Positions 25,490 to 36,338 of a DNA stretch of 64,000 bases are shown here, one piece after another. The stretch lies in contig OX595985.1 of assembly GCA_951394045.1 (NCBI GenBank), positions 4,216,001-4,280,000 of the forward strand. Reading direction: 5' to 3'. Origin of the DNA: Nitzschia sp. DOCU1. Taxonomy: Eukaryota > Bacillariophyta > Bacillariophyceae > Bacillariales > Bacillariaceae. A program made the position numbers and the translations under genes. Each line of letters starts with the position of its first letter. Within the stretch, counting starts at the first letter, position 1. The notes under the pieces are model-generated. The model saw only the letters and a program-made list of their open reading frames with translations, ran no database searches and was not told the origin of the DNA.

Positions 25490-26343
25490 GAAACGTCCTC
25501 TAGTAGTTAGAGATAGTAAGATAGTTATTCCGCAGTCACTCCAACGTCGATGCGTTGAGTGGTACCACGAGACACTGTGTCATCCGAGTGAGACCCGAAC
25601 AGAGCACACGATTCGGCAGCACTTCTACTGGAAAGGATTGCGAACCGACGTCGTCGATATCTGCAAAAAATGCAGGTTGTGCCAATTAACAAAACGCAAG
25701 ACCCTTAAGTATGGGCACCTACCAATTAAGGAACCCGAGAGCGAACCTTGGGAAATCCTATGTGTCGACCTCATAGGCCCTTATGCGATTAACCAGGGTA
25801 AACGAGACAAGGGTAAACAGAAACAACTCGAACTTTGGTGCCTTACCATGATTGACCCGGCAACTTGCTGGTTCGAGATGGTTCGCGTACCCAACAAAGA
25901 GGCTTTTAGTATCGCCGAATTAGCCGAAAAGACGTGGTTCACGAGATACCCGTGGCCGCAACAGGTTATTTATGACCGCGGTACGGAGTTCATGGGCGAA
26001 TTCCGGCGAATGGTCAAGGAAGACTATGGCGTGCTTGCGCGCCCAATCACTGCGAGGAATCCGCAGGCGAACGCAATACTCGAACGAGTACACCAAACTA
26101 TCAGGAACATGATTCGTACGTTTGAACTGCAGCACTCAGACGATACAGTCGGACTTGATGGAATCCTGGCAGCCGTGATGTTCGCCGTTCGCGCGACATA
26201 CCACACTACGCTACAGGCTACGCCGATGCAACTAGTATTCGGTAGAGATGCTATTCTCAACACCCGCTTCGAAGCTAACTGGAAGCTCATCCGTGAGCGC
26301 AAGATGCAACGCATTGTGAAGAACAATGCGGCAGAAAACAAAA
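25490..26343 (+). repeat. 854-bp pol segment duplicated from 16746-17598
   Basis: Second copy of the integrase segment. It begins exactly at the LINE 5' end (GAAACGTCC). The shared sequence ends at the LINE 3' junction point (GCAGAAAACAAAA). Confidence 0.9.
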
Positions 26344-26537
26344 CGCGATTGCCGTATGAGTATCGCGCAGGCCAACAGATCATGATCAAGCAGGACCAAC
26401 AACGTAAGTTCGGTGCTAACCCCTACGATGGTCCGTATCCAATCGTCGCCGTGAATGACAACGGTACAGTACGTATCGAGAAGGGTGCCGTTACTCAGAC
26501 TTGGAACATTCGTAACATACATCCGTATCATAGTTAA
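25490..26537 (+). pseudogene. pol: Gyp-B Pol, right copy: integrase and C-terminus
   Basis: Pol resumes at the LINE 5' junction with KRPLVVRDSKIVIP and continues to the natural stop at 26535-26537 (NIRNIHPYHS). It holds a complete integrase: an HHCC finger, VDLIGPY, YDRGTEFMG, NAILERVHQTIRN and a GPYPIVAVNDNGTV C-terminal module. This copy has the T that the left copy lost near 17431, so the frame is intact. One residue in the core reads ATCWFEM where relatives read ATGWFEM. It has no start of its own and is a duplicated 3' portion of the element. Confidence 0.9.
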
Positions 26538-26564
26538 GTCCTGTCCCTCCATCATGGGGGCGGG

Positions 26565-27095
26565 TGCAGTACACTGCTTTGCACGTCGACTCCTTCGAAT
26601 GATTGTAGTCCAAAATTATTAGTCTACTTAGTCATGTGTGACATCATGTGTGATGACGTAGCATGACGAAAGCGTTGCGCGCGGACGCGGACGCTAGGCC
26701 GGTCTCGGACATCGTCGGACAGGCCCATAACCTATTGACGTCACCGACGACGTGACATTGCACGACACAGGCATCGTGCATGACTCCTGCTGGTCGAATG
26801 CCGATGAGATCCTAGTGTCAATGCCACCTAAGATCTGGCACCTCGATGACATTGAGGTAACTATACTTTATTCCAGAGTAGCTGACGACGTCCAAAGAAC
26901 CCTAGTACAACGTCGTAGCTAGTCTACTACAAGATGCATCAACCTCCTGTTCGGATTGTTGTCGATGCATGTCAAAGGTCTCGACTCTACTAGAACTACG
27001 AGAGCCTACGAGACAACTTGCATGAGAAATACATCTAGTTTTTAACTTAGCCATAATTTTCACAACTATTTCGATCCTACAAACGACGTAGTGCA
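26565..27095 (+). repeat. Gyp-B 3' LTR
   Basis: 531-bp copy of 12626-13156 with seven substitutions, followed by target duplication ATTG at 27096-27099. Confidence 0.94.
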
Positions 27096-27871
27096 ATTGG
27101 CACCCAAAGAAGTTTCCATCAAGGAAAGCACGTAGCTGCGGAGGGATTCATCATCATCCTTCGCTGCCGTGACGGCAGAGGCGGCAGCAGTCTGCTTAGC
27201 CAGAGCAGATTTAACACGTTTGTTCAGTTTCTTCTCGGGCATGCCACGGCCACGTTTGCCTGGGAGGGTACGGCCATGTCCATTGGCCTCCCTCTCGTTG
27301 CGGTAATTACGGAGTTCATCCTTTTGATCGGCCGGGAGTTTCGCATACTCCGCCTTCGTGTGCCATCGGAGTTCTACGCCACTGGTACCACGGCCCTTTT
27401 TAGGGGTCGTCTCAGCAGCAGAGACGTCGGCCTCCACAGAGGAGATCTCTGCGCCTCCATTGCGCTTGCCAGTTGTCTTCCTTTTTGCATTTACAGGACA
27501 GGCAGGGATTAATTCCGCAGCAGCATTTTCGAAGTTGTCCGACTGATCGTGGCGAGCCAGGGCAATGGCTGCCTGCAAAGGCGGGTGATTGCATTCAATG
27601 GCATCAATTAAATATTTAACACGCGTGATTTCGGCCGGGAGTTGGTACGTGACATGGTTCGAAGCAAGTTGCAACATCACATAAGCATTTCGATGCATAG
27701 CGACAAATTTTTCCAGGGTAAATTGATCTTGTCCCCGAAATTTGCGGTTGTGTAGCACATGCTCCTGCTCTTTAATTAGAGCGTCCCACTTGTCACGGCC
27801 GCAATGTTGTGCCAGAAGGGCCAGATAGGCACCACGGCCATCCTTCTTGCGTTGAAAAGGTTTCAACGAAG
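27096..27871 (-). pseudogene. gag: Copia-A Gag, middle block (2nd)
   Basis: The minus-strand frame runs from the Gyp-C junction (SLKPFQRKKDGRGAYLAL) to the Gyp-B junction (METSLGAN) with no stop. The first half matches the copia capsid-type region seen in CoDi Gag proteins. The second half is Lys/Arg-rich without a CCHC knuckle. The apparent start and end of the open frame in this block are artefacts of the flanking LTRs. It joins in frame to 33444 upstream (target duplication GAAG) and 12625 downstream (ATTG). Confidence 0.88.
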
Positions 27872-28328
27872 TGCACTACGCTGAAAGTACGATGAAAAAG
27901 TTGTAGTGGAAATAATTGTGAGATCTAAGTTATCGCTGATTCTATCGCTCCTAGACCACCAGGGTCTTTCCTCAACGCATCCTACATGCGTTGGATACAA
28001 CTCCCACCGATCTAGCTCCTCGAATCTCTTCAAGGTCCATAGCTAGATACCGTTGGAAGTTCTATTCCAGTAGTAGACGTCGACGGCTCGCCGCGCTCGC
28101 CGTTGTCGTCGTCATTGCTCGTCAGCCGCGCCGGCCTTGCCCGTCCGTCCGTGCGTCCACAGACGTTCGACCAAGTCGACGTCAGCCAGGTATGTATCTG
28201 AGGTATGTTGGTACTACACGTAGGCCATTGTGTGTACTCATCGTTCGAACATTCTAACATTCCAATGTTACAACATTCTAACGTTCTAACTACTTGTTAG
28301 ATCTAGAGGGGTATTCTAGTGTACTGCA
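27872..28328 (-). repeat. Gyp-C 3' LTR
   Basis: 457-bp repeat (plus-strand ends TGCACTACG...GTACTGCA), differing from 32987-33443 at one base. It carries TGACGTC and a GAAnnTTC motif. Confidence 0.94.
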
Positions 28329-28358
28329 TGCGCCCCCATGACAAGGGCTTCTAAGAGC

Positions 28359-31300
28359 TCACTCGTCAGCAGCATCGCGTTCCTCGTACGGATGCAGATT
28401 CCGGATATTGTATGTTTGTTGCACCGCTCCTTTTCTGATGCGAATAGAGCCATTGTCATTAATGTGCACGATCTCATACGGACCGCTATAAGGATTCGTC
28501 CCATACTTACGGGATTGTTCATTACGGACCATTACCTTCTGTCCTACGCGATACCGGTAAACTCTTCGCGTCTTGTTTTCAGCTGTGTTATTTTGGATAA
28601 TACGAGATTCCTTTCGTTCCTTAATTAATTTCCAGTTGGCTTCGAACCGGGTATTTAGGATAGCGTCGCGGCCAAACACTAGCTGTGTTGGCGTCGCTTG
28701 CATCGTTGTGTGATATGTTGCGCGTACTGCGAACATAGTGGCTGCAAGGACTCCGTCCAGTGACTCCGTGTCTTCGGAGTTTTGCAACTCGAAAGTGCGA
28801 ATCATGTTCCCTATGGTTTGGTGAACTCGCTTAATAATTGAATTAGCCTGCGGGTTTCGCGCTGTGATTGGCTTGGTCATTACGCCGTAGTCTTCGCGCA
28901 CCATTCTTCGGAATTCTCCCATGAATTCAGTTCCGCGGTCATAAATAATCTTTTGTGGCCACGGATATCTCGTAAACCACGCCATTTCGGCCGCACTGGC
29001 TATCAAAAAGGCTTCTTTATTTGCTATACGTACCATCTCGAACCATCCGGTTGCGGGATCTATCATCGTGAGACACCATAGTTGCAGTGTCTTCTTACTA
29101 CCTAGTTGTTTTATCTTATATGGACCTATCAGGTCGACACATAGCGTATCCCAAGGGTCTATTTCTGCCGCCTTGGGTGGAAGATGCCCGTACTTGATTG
29201 TCTTTCGCTTTGTCAGCTGACAGGTCGGACAGGACTTGCAGATCCGCTCGACATCGCCGCGGATGTTCTTCCAGTAGAAGTGTTGTCGAATCGTTTGTTC
29301 GGTACGCGTTTCTCCTGGGTGACAGAGCATCTCGTGATACCACTTGACGCACCGCTTCTGGAGACTCGTTGGGAGAACAATCTTGTCCTCGCGTACTATT
29401 AGTTCTCGCTTCTTTCCGCCCCCACGATAGACTTTGACTGAATATCGCGGGTTTGTACGTACTTTAGATAATAAGGCGCGGTCGGCATTCTGCATGCGCA
29501 CTATGTTCTTGTAAGTTAGGGGGAATGCATCGCGCGGTAATTCGTCGCCCGCCAAAAACTCATTTAAGTGAGATTCGGGGAAAGCTCTATCGTCGAGATC
29601 GAGTCGACTAAGCGCGTCCGCAACGACGTTGTGTTCGCCCTTGATATAGACGAGTTCGGGGCCAAACTCCTCGATTAAGAGGCGCCAACGCATGACACGC
29701 TCCGTATTAAATTCTTTATACGTAAGATTTTTATGGTCTGTGAAGACTCTGATTCGCTGTCCCAAAAGGATATTGCGAAATTCTTTAAGTGTTTCGACGA
29801 TAGCTAAAAGCTCTCGTTCCGTCGTAGTATAGCGCGTTTGCGCTGGGTTCAATTTTCGACTATAGAACGCAATCGGTTTCCCGCATTGCGATAACACTGC
29901 ACCTAGCTGAGTATGACTAGCATCGGTGTGTATTTCGAATGGTATGTTGAAATCGGGGTATGTTAGTAGTGTCTGCTTACTTATAATTCGTTTCATCGTG
30001 TCGAAGGCATTCTGCTCGACCGGACCCCATTGCCATTTGGCTTCTTTAGAAGTTAGCGCACTCAGAGGGGCTAGAACTTCAGAGCGGCGAATCCACATGT
30101 CGCGATAGTAGTTAACTACGCCTATGAATTTGCGGAGCTCGCGTTTATTGGTAGGTGCTTTCATAGCGTGAATAGCCTCTACTTTCTTTGCGACTGGTTG
30201 GATTCCATCTCGCGTTATCCAGTACCCAAGGTATTCCAGTTCGCCGCGGGCGAAAAAGGACTTCCGGGCGTTCACCTTGAGGCCGGTGTCTTTTAGACGT
30301 TTGAAAATGACTTCTAGTTTCTCTAGGTGGTCATCAAAATCGCCTGTAGTTCGTTCTAGTAGATCGTCGATGTACACTCGTACGTACTCTAGATCTTCAA
30401 AGAGGGTGCCCATTTTCTCTTGGAAAATGTCGGGACTATTCGAGAGTCCCATCGGCAGGTGTTGCATCTCGTACTTACCCCAAGGGAGTACGATAGTACA
30501 TAGCTTCTTACTATCTGGACTTAGCTCTATGTGATAGTAGCCCATGTTGAGGTCGAGACTCGTCGCGTACTGAAAGCCTTCTAGCTTCATCAGTAAGTCC
30601 TGAATCTTCGGGATTGGGTACGGCTTGCGTTTAATCCGTTTGTTCAATTCTCTAAAATCGTTGATGAATCGAACTGTTCCATCCTTTTTGGGGATGATAA
30701 AGGTGGGCGCACCCCATTCGGAGCGGTTCACCTTTTTGAGTACTCCGACTTGACAGAGTCGTTCGACTTCATCGCGGAGAGTGCGCTCATACGCTTTCGG
30801 TACAGGGTACGCTCTAGCATGGTACGGCCTTGCACCTTCTACTAGTTCAATATCATAGGGGGCCCCACGCCATCGGCCGAGGGTACCATCGAATAGGGTC
30901 TGGTATTTTGTCAGTAGCTGTTCTACTAGCTTACTCATCCTTACTAAGGTGAGCTTGCTCTCTAGCAATGCTACGTGCATCGGCTTTCTCGTACTTGGCG
31001 TCGAGAATTTCCTTGACGCGGTCCGACATCTCGTCGACATGTCCGCGTTCATGTACATGATACGACGTCGCCGTCGTCGCATCTATTTCTTTCATTGGCA
31101 TACGTGCATCGTCCCATTCTACTTCCATAGTCTTGAAGTCGATCACTAGACCTAGCTCTTGCATGAGGTCTCTGCCTATAATCATGTCGTAGTTACCTAG
31201 ATCATCTGCTAGGTGAAAGTCCCACTCGATCAATCGATCGTCGTGTAGTTCCGGTAGACTGAGTTGCGTGGTCACGTGTTCAGTGCACTTATAACTACCG

Positions 31301-31794
31301 CTCATAGTTGTGAATACAGTAGTCGCTTTTTGGGTCTTTATTTTTAGTTTGCTAGCACTGCTCTTCTTCCAGAGACAGCCACTACCGCCAGAGTCAAGAA
31401 GCGCTTTGACGGTTACTACTTGTTGCCGACGTCCGCCGCGTTGGTTAACACATGCAAACGTGATCGGTACTAGATGACTGGATTTTTGTCGTTTGTTTGA
31501 GCCTACAGTTCGACTACCTCGAATCGTGTTCAATAAGTAAAGCTCGCGCTCGCGCTGTGCTTCCGCCAGACATGCGTCGAGAGAGCTGAAACTTCGAGAT
31601 TTCGTTAGTTTAACGAAATTTCGACTTGCGTGTGATTTTTGCGAATTTTGTGTTGCGCTTGTAACGCTATCGCTATTGTAAAATGATTCCATCTGTTGGA
31701 CATCGTCCCTTTGGGTAAAACTAGTGTAATCGTTCAATTCACCACTATTATTACTGTTGTATTCATATTCACACGTAGTCGCCGGCTCACATCG
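28359..31794 (-). pseudogene. pol: Gyp-C Pol (frameshift and integrase Glu-to-Lys)
   Basis: Pol follows gag in the same frame after UGA (31795-31797). The protease reads LLDSGGSGC, and the post-protease segment NYDMIIGRDLMQELG is intact. Near 30931 a small indel, relative to Gyp-D, turns DEQSKLEQLL into DE-stop and shifts the frame. The downstream part (from about 31082 in another phase) carries RT with YIDD, RNase H HTDAS and the integrase HHCC finger. In the D,D-35-E core, NSIIKRVHQ has Lys (codon at 28830-28832) where Gyp-B and Gyp-D have the catalytic Glu, so integrase should be dead. The product could not be made full length. Confidence 0.92.
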
Positions 31795-32949
31795 TCAATC
31801 CGTTTCGGTGTCGCTGTCGCTGCCGTCGCTGACGCTGAGTTTGTCGAAGTCGATACCGTCGAGATCATCCATATCGTAATTGAAATTATCCATCGAGGGA
31901 GGATCTTCGGCCTTGCGTTTCTTTGCGGATTGTTTGACCGCGTTCTCGACCATCGACTTGATGTAGGCATGAAGCTCGCCTGTTTTCTTCTTCTTTTCGC
32001 CATCACCATCGCTGTCGCTGCGGCGCCAAGTTTTGTTTTCGAAGCGGGCCTTTTTGAAACGACCTGCGACGTTCGAATGGGCAGCCGCCATCTTCTTGGC
32101 TTGATCCTTCAAAATAAGGCAATCATGGGTAGCATGGGTGTTGTTAGCGCCATGATAAAGACAATCATACTTGGCCTTACCGTCGGTTCCCGCTCTCGGG
32201 CCTCCGCGCTTCCTCTTCGAGGGTTTTTCGTCATTCGACTTGCCGTTGTTGTCTGCCTTCTTGCTGAGGGCTTCATTGATCTCCTCAGTAGCTTCCAGCC
32301 GTTCGCAGAAGTCTACAAAGTCTTGAACCGTATGGTCCACGGGCTCGAATCCCTGTAGGATCATCTCTTTGCGCCACTTGGCGGGGATTCCAAACTCGCA
32401 ATTCTCCATGAGCTCGTCGTCGGGAATTTTGTTTTTCTCGCCTTTCTCGTCGAATAGCGCGAGGTAATCGTTTAGCTCGCGGAGCCGAGCCACATACGCC
32501 TTCATTGTCATCGTCGGGGGCTTTCGGCAGATCCGACGCATATAGCGCTTTTGAAGTTGCACCGCGTGCAAACTTTTCTCAAAACTCTCAGGAGTTTCGG
32601 CTTCGAGTTCCGAGGCCTTCGCGTTGAACGCGGCCAATACCTGGCCTTTCAGCAAATTGCGTGTTAACGCAAATTTCTGAGGTCCCGTAGTCAAGTCCTG
32701 ACCCGCGATCACATCCTTAAGTCCGATAAGGAAAAGGAACCACTCTTCGGGCGTTCCGTCCGTGAAATGCGGTTGTTTGACGCGTCGCGTCAACGACTTT
32801 TTATCTTTTGGATCAATGCGCAAGTCGTATTGACTGTACGCCCCATCTTTGAGCTCCTTTGGCTCGGGTCTTTCGATACTGACCGGTGCTGATTTGAAGC
32901 CCTGCTTCTCGGCAGCGGTCTTCTTCGGGATGCTGTTTGCAATCTTCAT
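31795..32949 (-). CDS. gag: Gyp-C Gag (short internal deletion)
   Basis: 384-residue Gag from ATG at 32949-32947 (MKIANSIPKKTAAEKQGF). It carries the CX2HX5HX4C knuckle (CLYHGANNTHATHDC) and an acidic tail ending SDSDTETD before UGA 31795-31797 (GAT TGA CGA TGT GAG). Compared with Gyp-D it lacks ten residues (TAYVLPKRAV) in the capsid region. The missing 30 bp lie between short CGCGGT direct repeats, so slippage or recombination is likely. The frame stays open, so a protein can be made, but the deletion removes part of the capsid. Gag and Pol share one frame across UGA. Confidence 0.88.
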   Translation of the reverse strand: MKIANSIPKKTAAEKQGFKSAPVSIERPEPKELKDGAYSQYDLRIDPKDKKSLTRRVKQPHFTDGTPEEWFLFLIGLKDVIAGQDLTTGPQKFALTRNLLKGQVLAAFNAKASELEAETPESFEKSLHAVQLQKRYMRRICRKPPTMTMKAYVARLRELNDYLALFDEKGEKNKIPDDELMENCEFGIPAKWRKEMILQGFEPVDHTVQDFVDFCERLEATEEINEALSKKADNNGKSNDEKPSKRKRGGPRAGTDGKAKYDCLYHGANNTHATHDCLILKDQAKKMAAAHSNVAGRFKKARFENKTWRRSDSDGDGEKKKKTGELHAYIKSMVENAVKQSAKKRKAEDPPSMDNFNYDMDDLDGIDFDKLSVSDGSDSDTETD

Positions 32950-32973
32950 CTTTAGCTCACGCGTGTAACGTGG

Positions 32974-32985
32974 AGTGTTAACACT
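32974..32985 (-). other. 12-bp palindrome at the primer-binding position of Gyp-C
   Basis: AGTGTTAACACT directly inside the 5' LTR, same as Gyp-B and Gyp-D. Confidence 0.6.
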
Positions 32986-32986
32986 G

Positions 32987-33443
32987 TGCACTACGCTGAA
33001 AGTACGATGAAAAAGTTGTAGTGGAAATAATTGTGAGATCTAAGTTATCGCTGATTCTATCGCTCCTAGACCACCAGGGTCTTTCCTCAACGCATCCTAC
33101 ATGCGTTGGATACAACTCCCACCGATCTAGCTCCTCGAATCTCTTCAAGGTCCATAGCTAGATACCGTTGGAAGTTCTATTCCAGTAGTAGACGTCGACG
33201 GCTCGCCGCGCTCGCCGTTGTCGTCGTCATTGCTCGTCAGCCGCGCCGGCCTTGCCCGTCCGTCCGTGCGTCCACAGACGTTCGACCAAGTCGACGTCAG
33301 CCAGGTATGTATCTGAGGTATGTTGGTACTACACGTAGGCCATTGTGTGTACTCATCGTTCGAACTTTCTAACATTCCAATGTTACAACATTCTAACGTT
33401 CTAACTACTTGTTAGATCTAGAGGGGTATTCTAGTGTACTGCA
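32987..33443 (-). repeat. Gyp-C 5' LTR
   Basis: 457-bp repeat adjoining the palindrome and gag leader; pairs with 27872-28328. Confidence 0.94.
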
Positions 33444-34189
33444 GAAGCATAGTATGAGGTTCCACGGAGGGTCTCCTCTAGCTTGTGGTAAACCAAGGTG
33501 TTGTCATCCTTGTATAGTGTGTGAGTGTGCGATGCACGACTGATCAATTCATCCTCAATACTGTCATAGCCATCGCCATAAGGTTGCAGCTCTCCACCAA
33601 TCTCAACCAAGTTGGTATGAGTTGCCCGGGCGGACTCAGGGCGAATCACGTAGGAGAGGGGAATGTTGCGAGCACCAACAATTCGCGAGAGGTAGTCGTC
33701 AAACGATTCCACCCAACGGATAATGGGGTTGGATTTCGTAATCTTCGGCAATTCCGGTTCCTCTCCCTTCTTACGTTCCAGCAAGATCTTCCAGTGGTCA
33801 TTGAAAGCCTTGCCAACAGGGTCCCACCTCATGTTCTCCACAGTCAAGGGGCGATCAACTGTCTTGTAGTATCGCACCAAGTTCGCCATGACTTTGAGGC
33901 GCATGACTGACTTGGCGCAGATCACAAATGGTTCTACCGGAACCGTCCTGGCAATCTCGCCTTCAGGTACAGGGTCGGCCTGGTTAGGATCCGGGGTGCG
34001 TCCAGATGGGCGATGGAGATTCTCTTTGACGTCATCAATCTCCTTGTCAGTAAAGTCAGCGAGATCCGAGGGCGTCTCAAGGCCCTCGTGCACGAGCTGG
34101 TCCACGGTACGGCTAGGGATCCCCATCTGTTCAGCTTCACGGAAGAAGAGATGGATGGAGAGCTCTTCAAAAGGAGTCATGGTCAACAT
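33444..34189 (-). pseudogene. gag: Copia-A Gag N-terminus (1st block)
   Basis: Copia-A begins here at ATG 34189 (MLTMTPFEELSIHLFFREAEQMG). About 248 residues run to the Gyp-C junction at SYYAS. The content (short acidic N-terminal helix segment, then WVESFDDYLSRIVGARNIPLSYVIRP) parallels the N-terminus of the Copia-C Gag, which has WVHSSYGLERLPLAYLVR at the same place. No stop lies in the block. Across all blocks the only in-frame stops are the Gag/Pol UGA (12478-12480) and a TGA at 133-135. It cannot produce full-length protein because of the insertions. Confidence 0.88.
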
Positions 34190-34529
34190 GATGTCAGATG
34201 AATTTCAGCGATGATAGCGATAACGAGGATTCACAACCCATAAAGAGTGACCCATTGCAGATTTGCATTTCCATGGGCCACCTTTTCATAGGTTACCGTT
34301 GTCGTTTATATTTCTCGCAACAATTTATTGTGAATTATCGGATTGGCTGATAGCATATAATAAATACATGGTTGCATCCGATAAACCGCCATGGTCGGCT
34401 GGCGAATTTCCGTTCAGATCTGGTTGGGCGATCTGGGTCTGATAAACTAAATGATTGTGCATGATAACAGTAATTATGATTTAAGTATGTCGCTACATTG
34501 TTCGGGGAACTGGCATTTTGGTGCGTGGG
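34190..34529. other. Presumed Copia-A 5' leader/LTR; border with Copia-B
   Basis: 340 bp of AT-rich sequence with no coding potential I can support. It lies directly upstream of the Copia-A Gag start and directly downstream of the truncated Copia-B frame, so it should contain the Copia-A 5' LTR and leader. The matching 3' LTR is outside the window, so the borders and any target duplication cannot be set. Confidence 0.4.
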
Positions 34530-36251
34530 TTAGCGATACGGCGATATCGCCAACCCACTTGCTGAATCACCAGGGGTGCGGATGGGCACGCTCAAACAAT
34601 GGGCATGATTGCTGGGCGGTCCTGTCGGCGTCGTGGCGACCGTAGCAGGCGCAGTGGTGGCTGGTTGTTGTGCCAGGGTGAAGATGTCCGCCAGGCGTTG
34701 GAGTTCAGAATTGAGACGTTGTGTGGGCGGCAGGAAAGGGGCAGCTGGATGGGGATTTTGCAGGGCCTTGGCAAGTTCAGTGGTGGCACGTGCAGCCAAG
34801 TCAGCAGACGATAGTTGTGGCATCTGAAAATCGTGGGGCAAGAATTCCACGGTTTCGGCAACACGTTGGCGGCCGGTGGCATGGGAGACGGTGGTGTAGC
34901 AGCGGTAGTGGTCCATGGCCGGGCCAACATACCATGCAACTTCGCCATGGGGCGCCCACGATCCACGTTGGTCCGGAGTGTTGAATATAATGGTTTTGCA
35001 TCCCGGGGGTGCCAAAGGGGTGCGGTTGAAGTCGAAGTTACCGTACAGCTGTGCATAGGCGGAGAGCCTGGGATTGAGACGCGACTGTCGGAGTAGGTTC
35101 AAGCTCGTCTCGGATTGGGGCAGGAGCTGGCACCAGAATCGAATTGGAAAGGATGGGTCCAGGGCACTGAGTCCTGCAATGAAATGATTTTTCCAAGTCC
35201 GAATGGCCCGTTCGGCAGCGTTGCGGCGATGGATGCTGCTGGGAGTGAGTTGGAAATCAATTTGTTGTTGCTGCAAGAAAGTTTTGAAAGCCCCACTGGC
35301 TTCGTTGTCAAGGCGTTGGAATTTTGGCTGCAGTCCGGCCACTACAAGGCGCTGGTGCAATTTTGCGTATGCTCGGAGCAATTCAGTGGCGCCTCGGCTG
35401 GTTATACCCTCCACCAGGATTGAATTACTGTCGTAGTCATATAAGACCATAACCGCTTTGACACCACGGCTAGATACTTGTGGAAAGTAGCCGGTTTGGT
35501 CGGAGAATATGCGTCCTGTAGGAAGATCTGTGACAGCGAGGACAACATCATTGGTGTGTAGTCCATCGGTAATTGTTGGTGCTGGGGGGCCCTCGGTGGG
35601 CTGTACTGGAGGAGTCTCCTCTGTGGGTCGCGTGTTTTGCCGTTGCTGGTCCATGTGGCCCATAATCGTGGCTGGTTGCAGTGTCAGATGGCGGCGTACC
35701 GTTTGAGTGTTGAAAGCTGGCCAGCCAACAAAGTGGTTGTTGGCCAAGGCTTGCAGTAAGGTGGACTTGGTGGGCGAGAACAGTGTTCGATGCAGGAACC
35801 GAACGATTTGGCTTGTGGTGCTATCGTGGATGGAATAGTTCATTTGCGGCTGCATAGTGGGTTGTGGGAGTGGAAGTGTCCACAGTCCATTGGAATGGCG
35901 GGTGCCACGGATGGCTTGGCGTTGCGGATGGCTGATATTGACACTTGTTGCATCGAAGGTGGCAGTGTAGCCCACATCGCAGAGTTTTCCAATGGCAACA
36001 AGGGAATTTTGCAAATTTGGCAGGATGTGTCCAGTACGTGCTGTCGCAGGGATATCAGGAAATGGGAGTGTTGCTGTGTGTGATGAGGTTAACTCGGCAC
36101 CGTTTGGCATGGCAACGTGGACAGGAAAGGTGGCAGGTTGCGGGTCGCTAACATTGGCGGTGGTGGTAAAGAAATGATCCGTGGCACCCGTGTCGGCGAA
36201 GGCGAGGGATGATGGAGGTGGAAAGGGCTGCAGACATGGAGTATAATTCAT
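34530..36251 (-). pseudogene. Copia-B protease-integrase polyprotein lacking RT
   Basis: 573-residue frame with a protease signature FADTGATDHF near residues 17-26, a GAG-pre-integrase-like stretch (LVAIGKLCDVGYTATFD...HSNGLWTLP) and an integrase with the catalytic triad in DQTGYFP, RLDNEAS and AAERAIRTWKNHF. The protein ends at SGLAISPYR-stop in the low-complexity linker where RT should follow, and no RT or RNase H is found beyond it. Truncation by Copia-A insertion is the simple explanation. A naturally RT-less element is the alternative. The up- and downstream sequence does not let me decide. The first start codon in the frame is near the protease. Confidence 0.8.
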
Positions 36252-36338
36252 ATTGCTATGATTAATACTATGATTAGTCGGCCCGATTCCTCAGGCTGCC
36301 ACAGGCTTGCCCTCCTGGTTACCTCCTTTGTTGTCCGA

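Larger units (their letters stand above)
12626..27095 (+). mobile_element. Gyp-B: Ty3/gypsy element carrying a nested LINE and an internal duplication
   Basis: LTRs of 531 bp at 12626-13156 and 26565-27095 (TGCAGTACAC...GTAGTGCA) flanked by the 4-bp duplication ATTG (12622-12625, 27096-27099). Removing the whole unit restores the Copia-A Gag frame, so both LTRs belong to one insertion. Inside, gag and pol run plus-strand to 17598, a minus-strand LINE fills 17599-25489, and pol resumes at 25490. It resumes 853 bp upstream of where it broke off, so that segment is present twice. A purine-rich ATGGGGGCGGG precedes the 3' LTR. Seven substitutions in 531 bp of LTR (1.3%) make it the oldest datable Ty3/gypsy element here. 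Gag has a nonsense codon and the left pol copy a frameshift, so it looks inactive. Confidence 0.94.
27872..33443 (-). mobile_element. Gyp-C: Ty3/gypsy element, minus strand
   Basis: 5572 bp with 457-bp LTRs at 27872-28328 (3') and 32987-33443 (5'), which differ at only one visible base. The 4-bp target duplication is GAAG (27868-27871, 33444-33447). Removing it restores the Copia-A Gag frame (SYYAS|LKPFQ). It is the same family as Gyp-D but has different lesions: a 30-bp gag deletion, a pol frameshift at about 30931 and loss of the integrase catalytic Glu. The near-identical LTRs with a broken pol mean it was probably copied in trans, or was damaged very recently. Confidence 0.95.

Noticed and set aside
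16746..26343. Two separate Gyp-B insertions flanking the LINE
   Set aside because: The outer LTRs share one ATTG target duplication and removal of the whole unit restores the Copia-A frame, so it is one insertion with an internal duplication.
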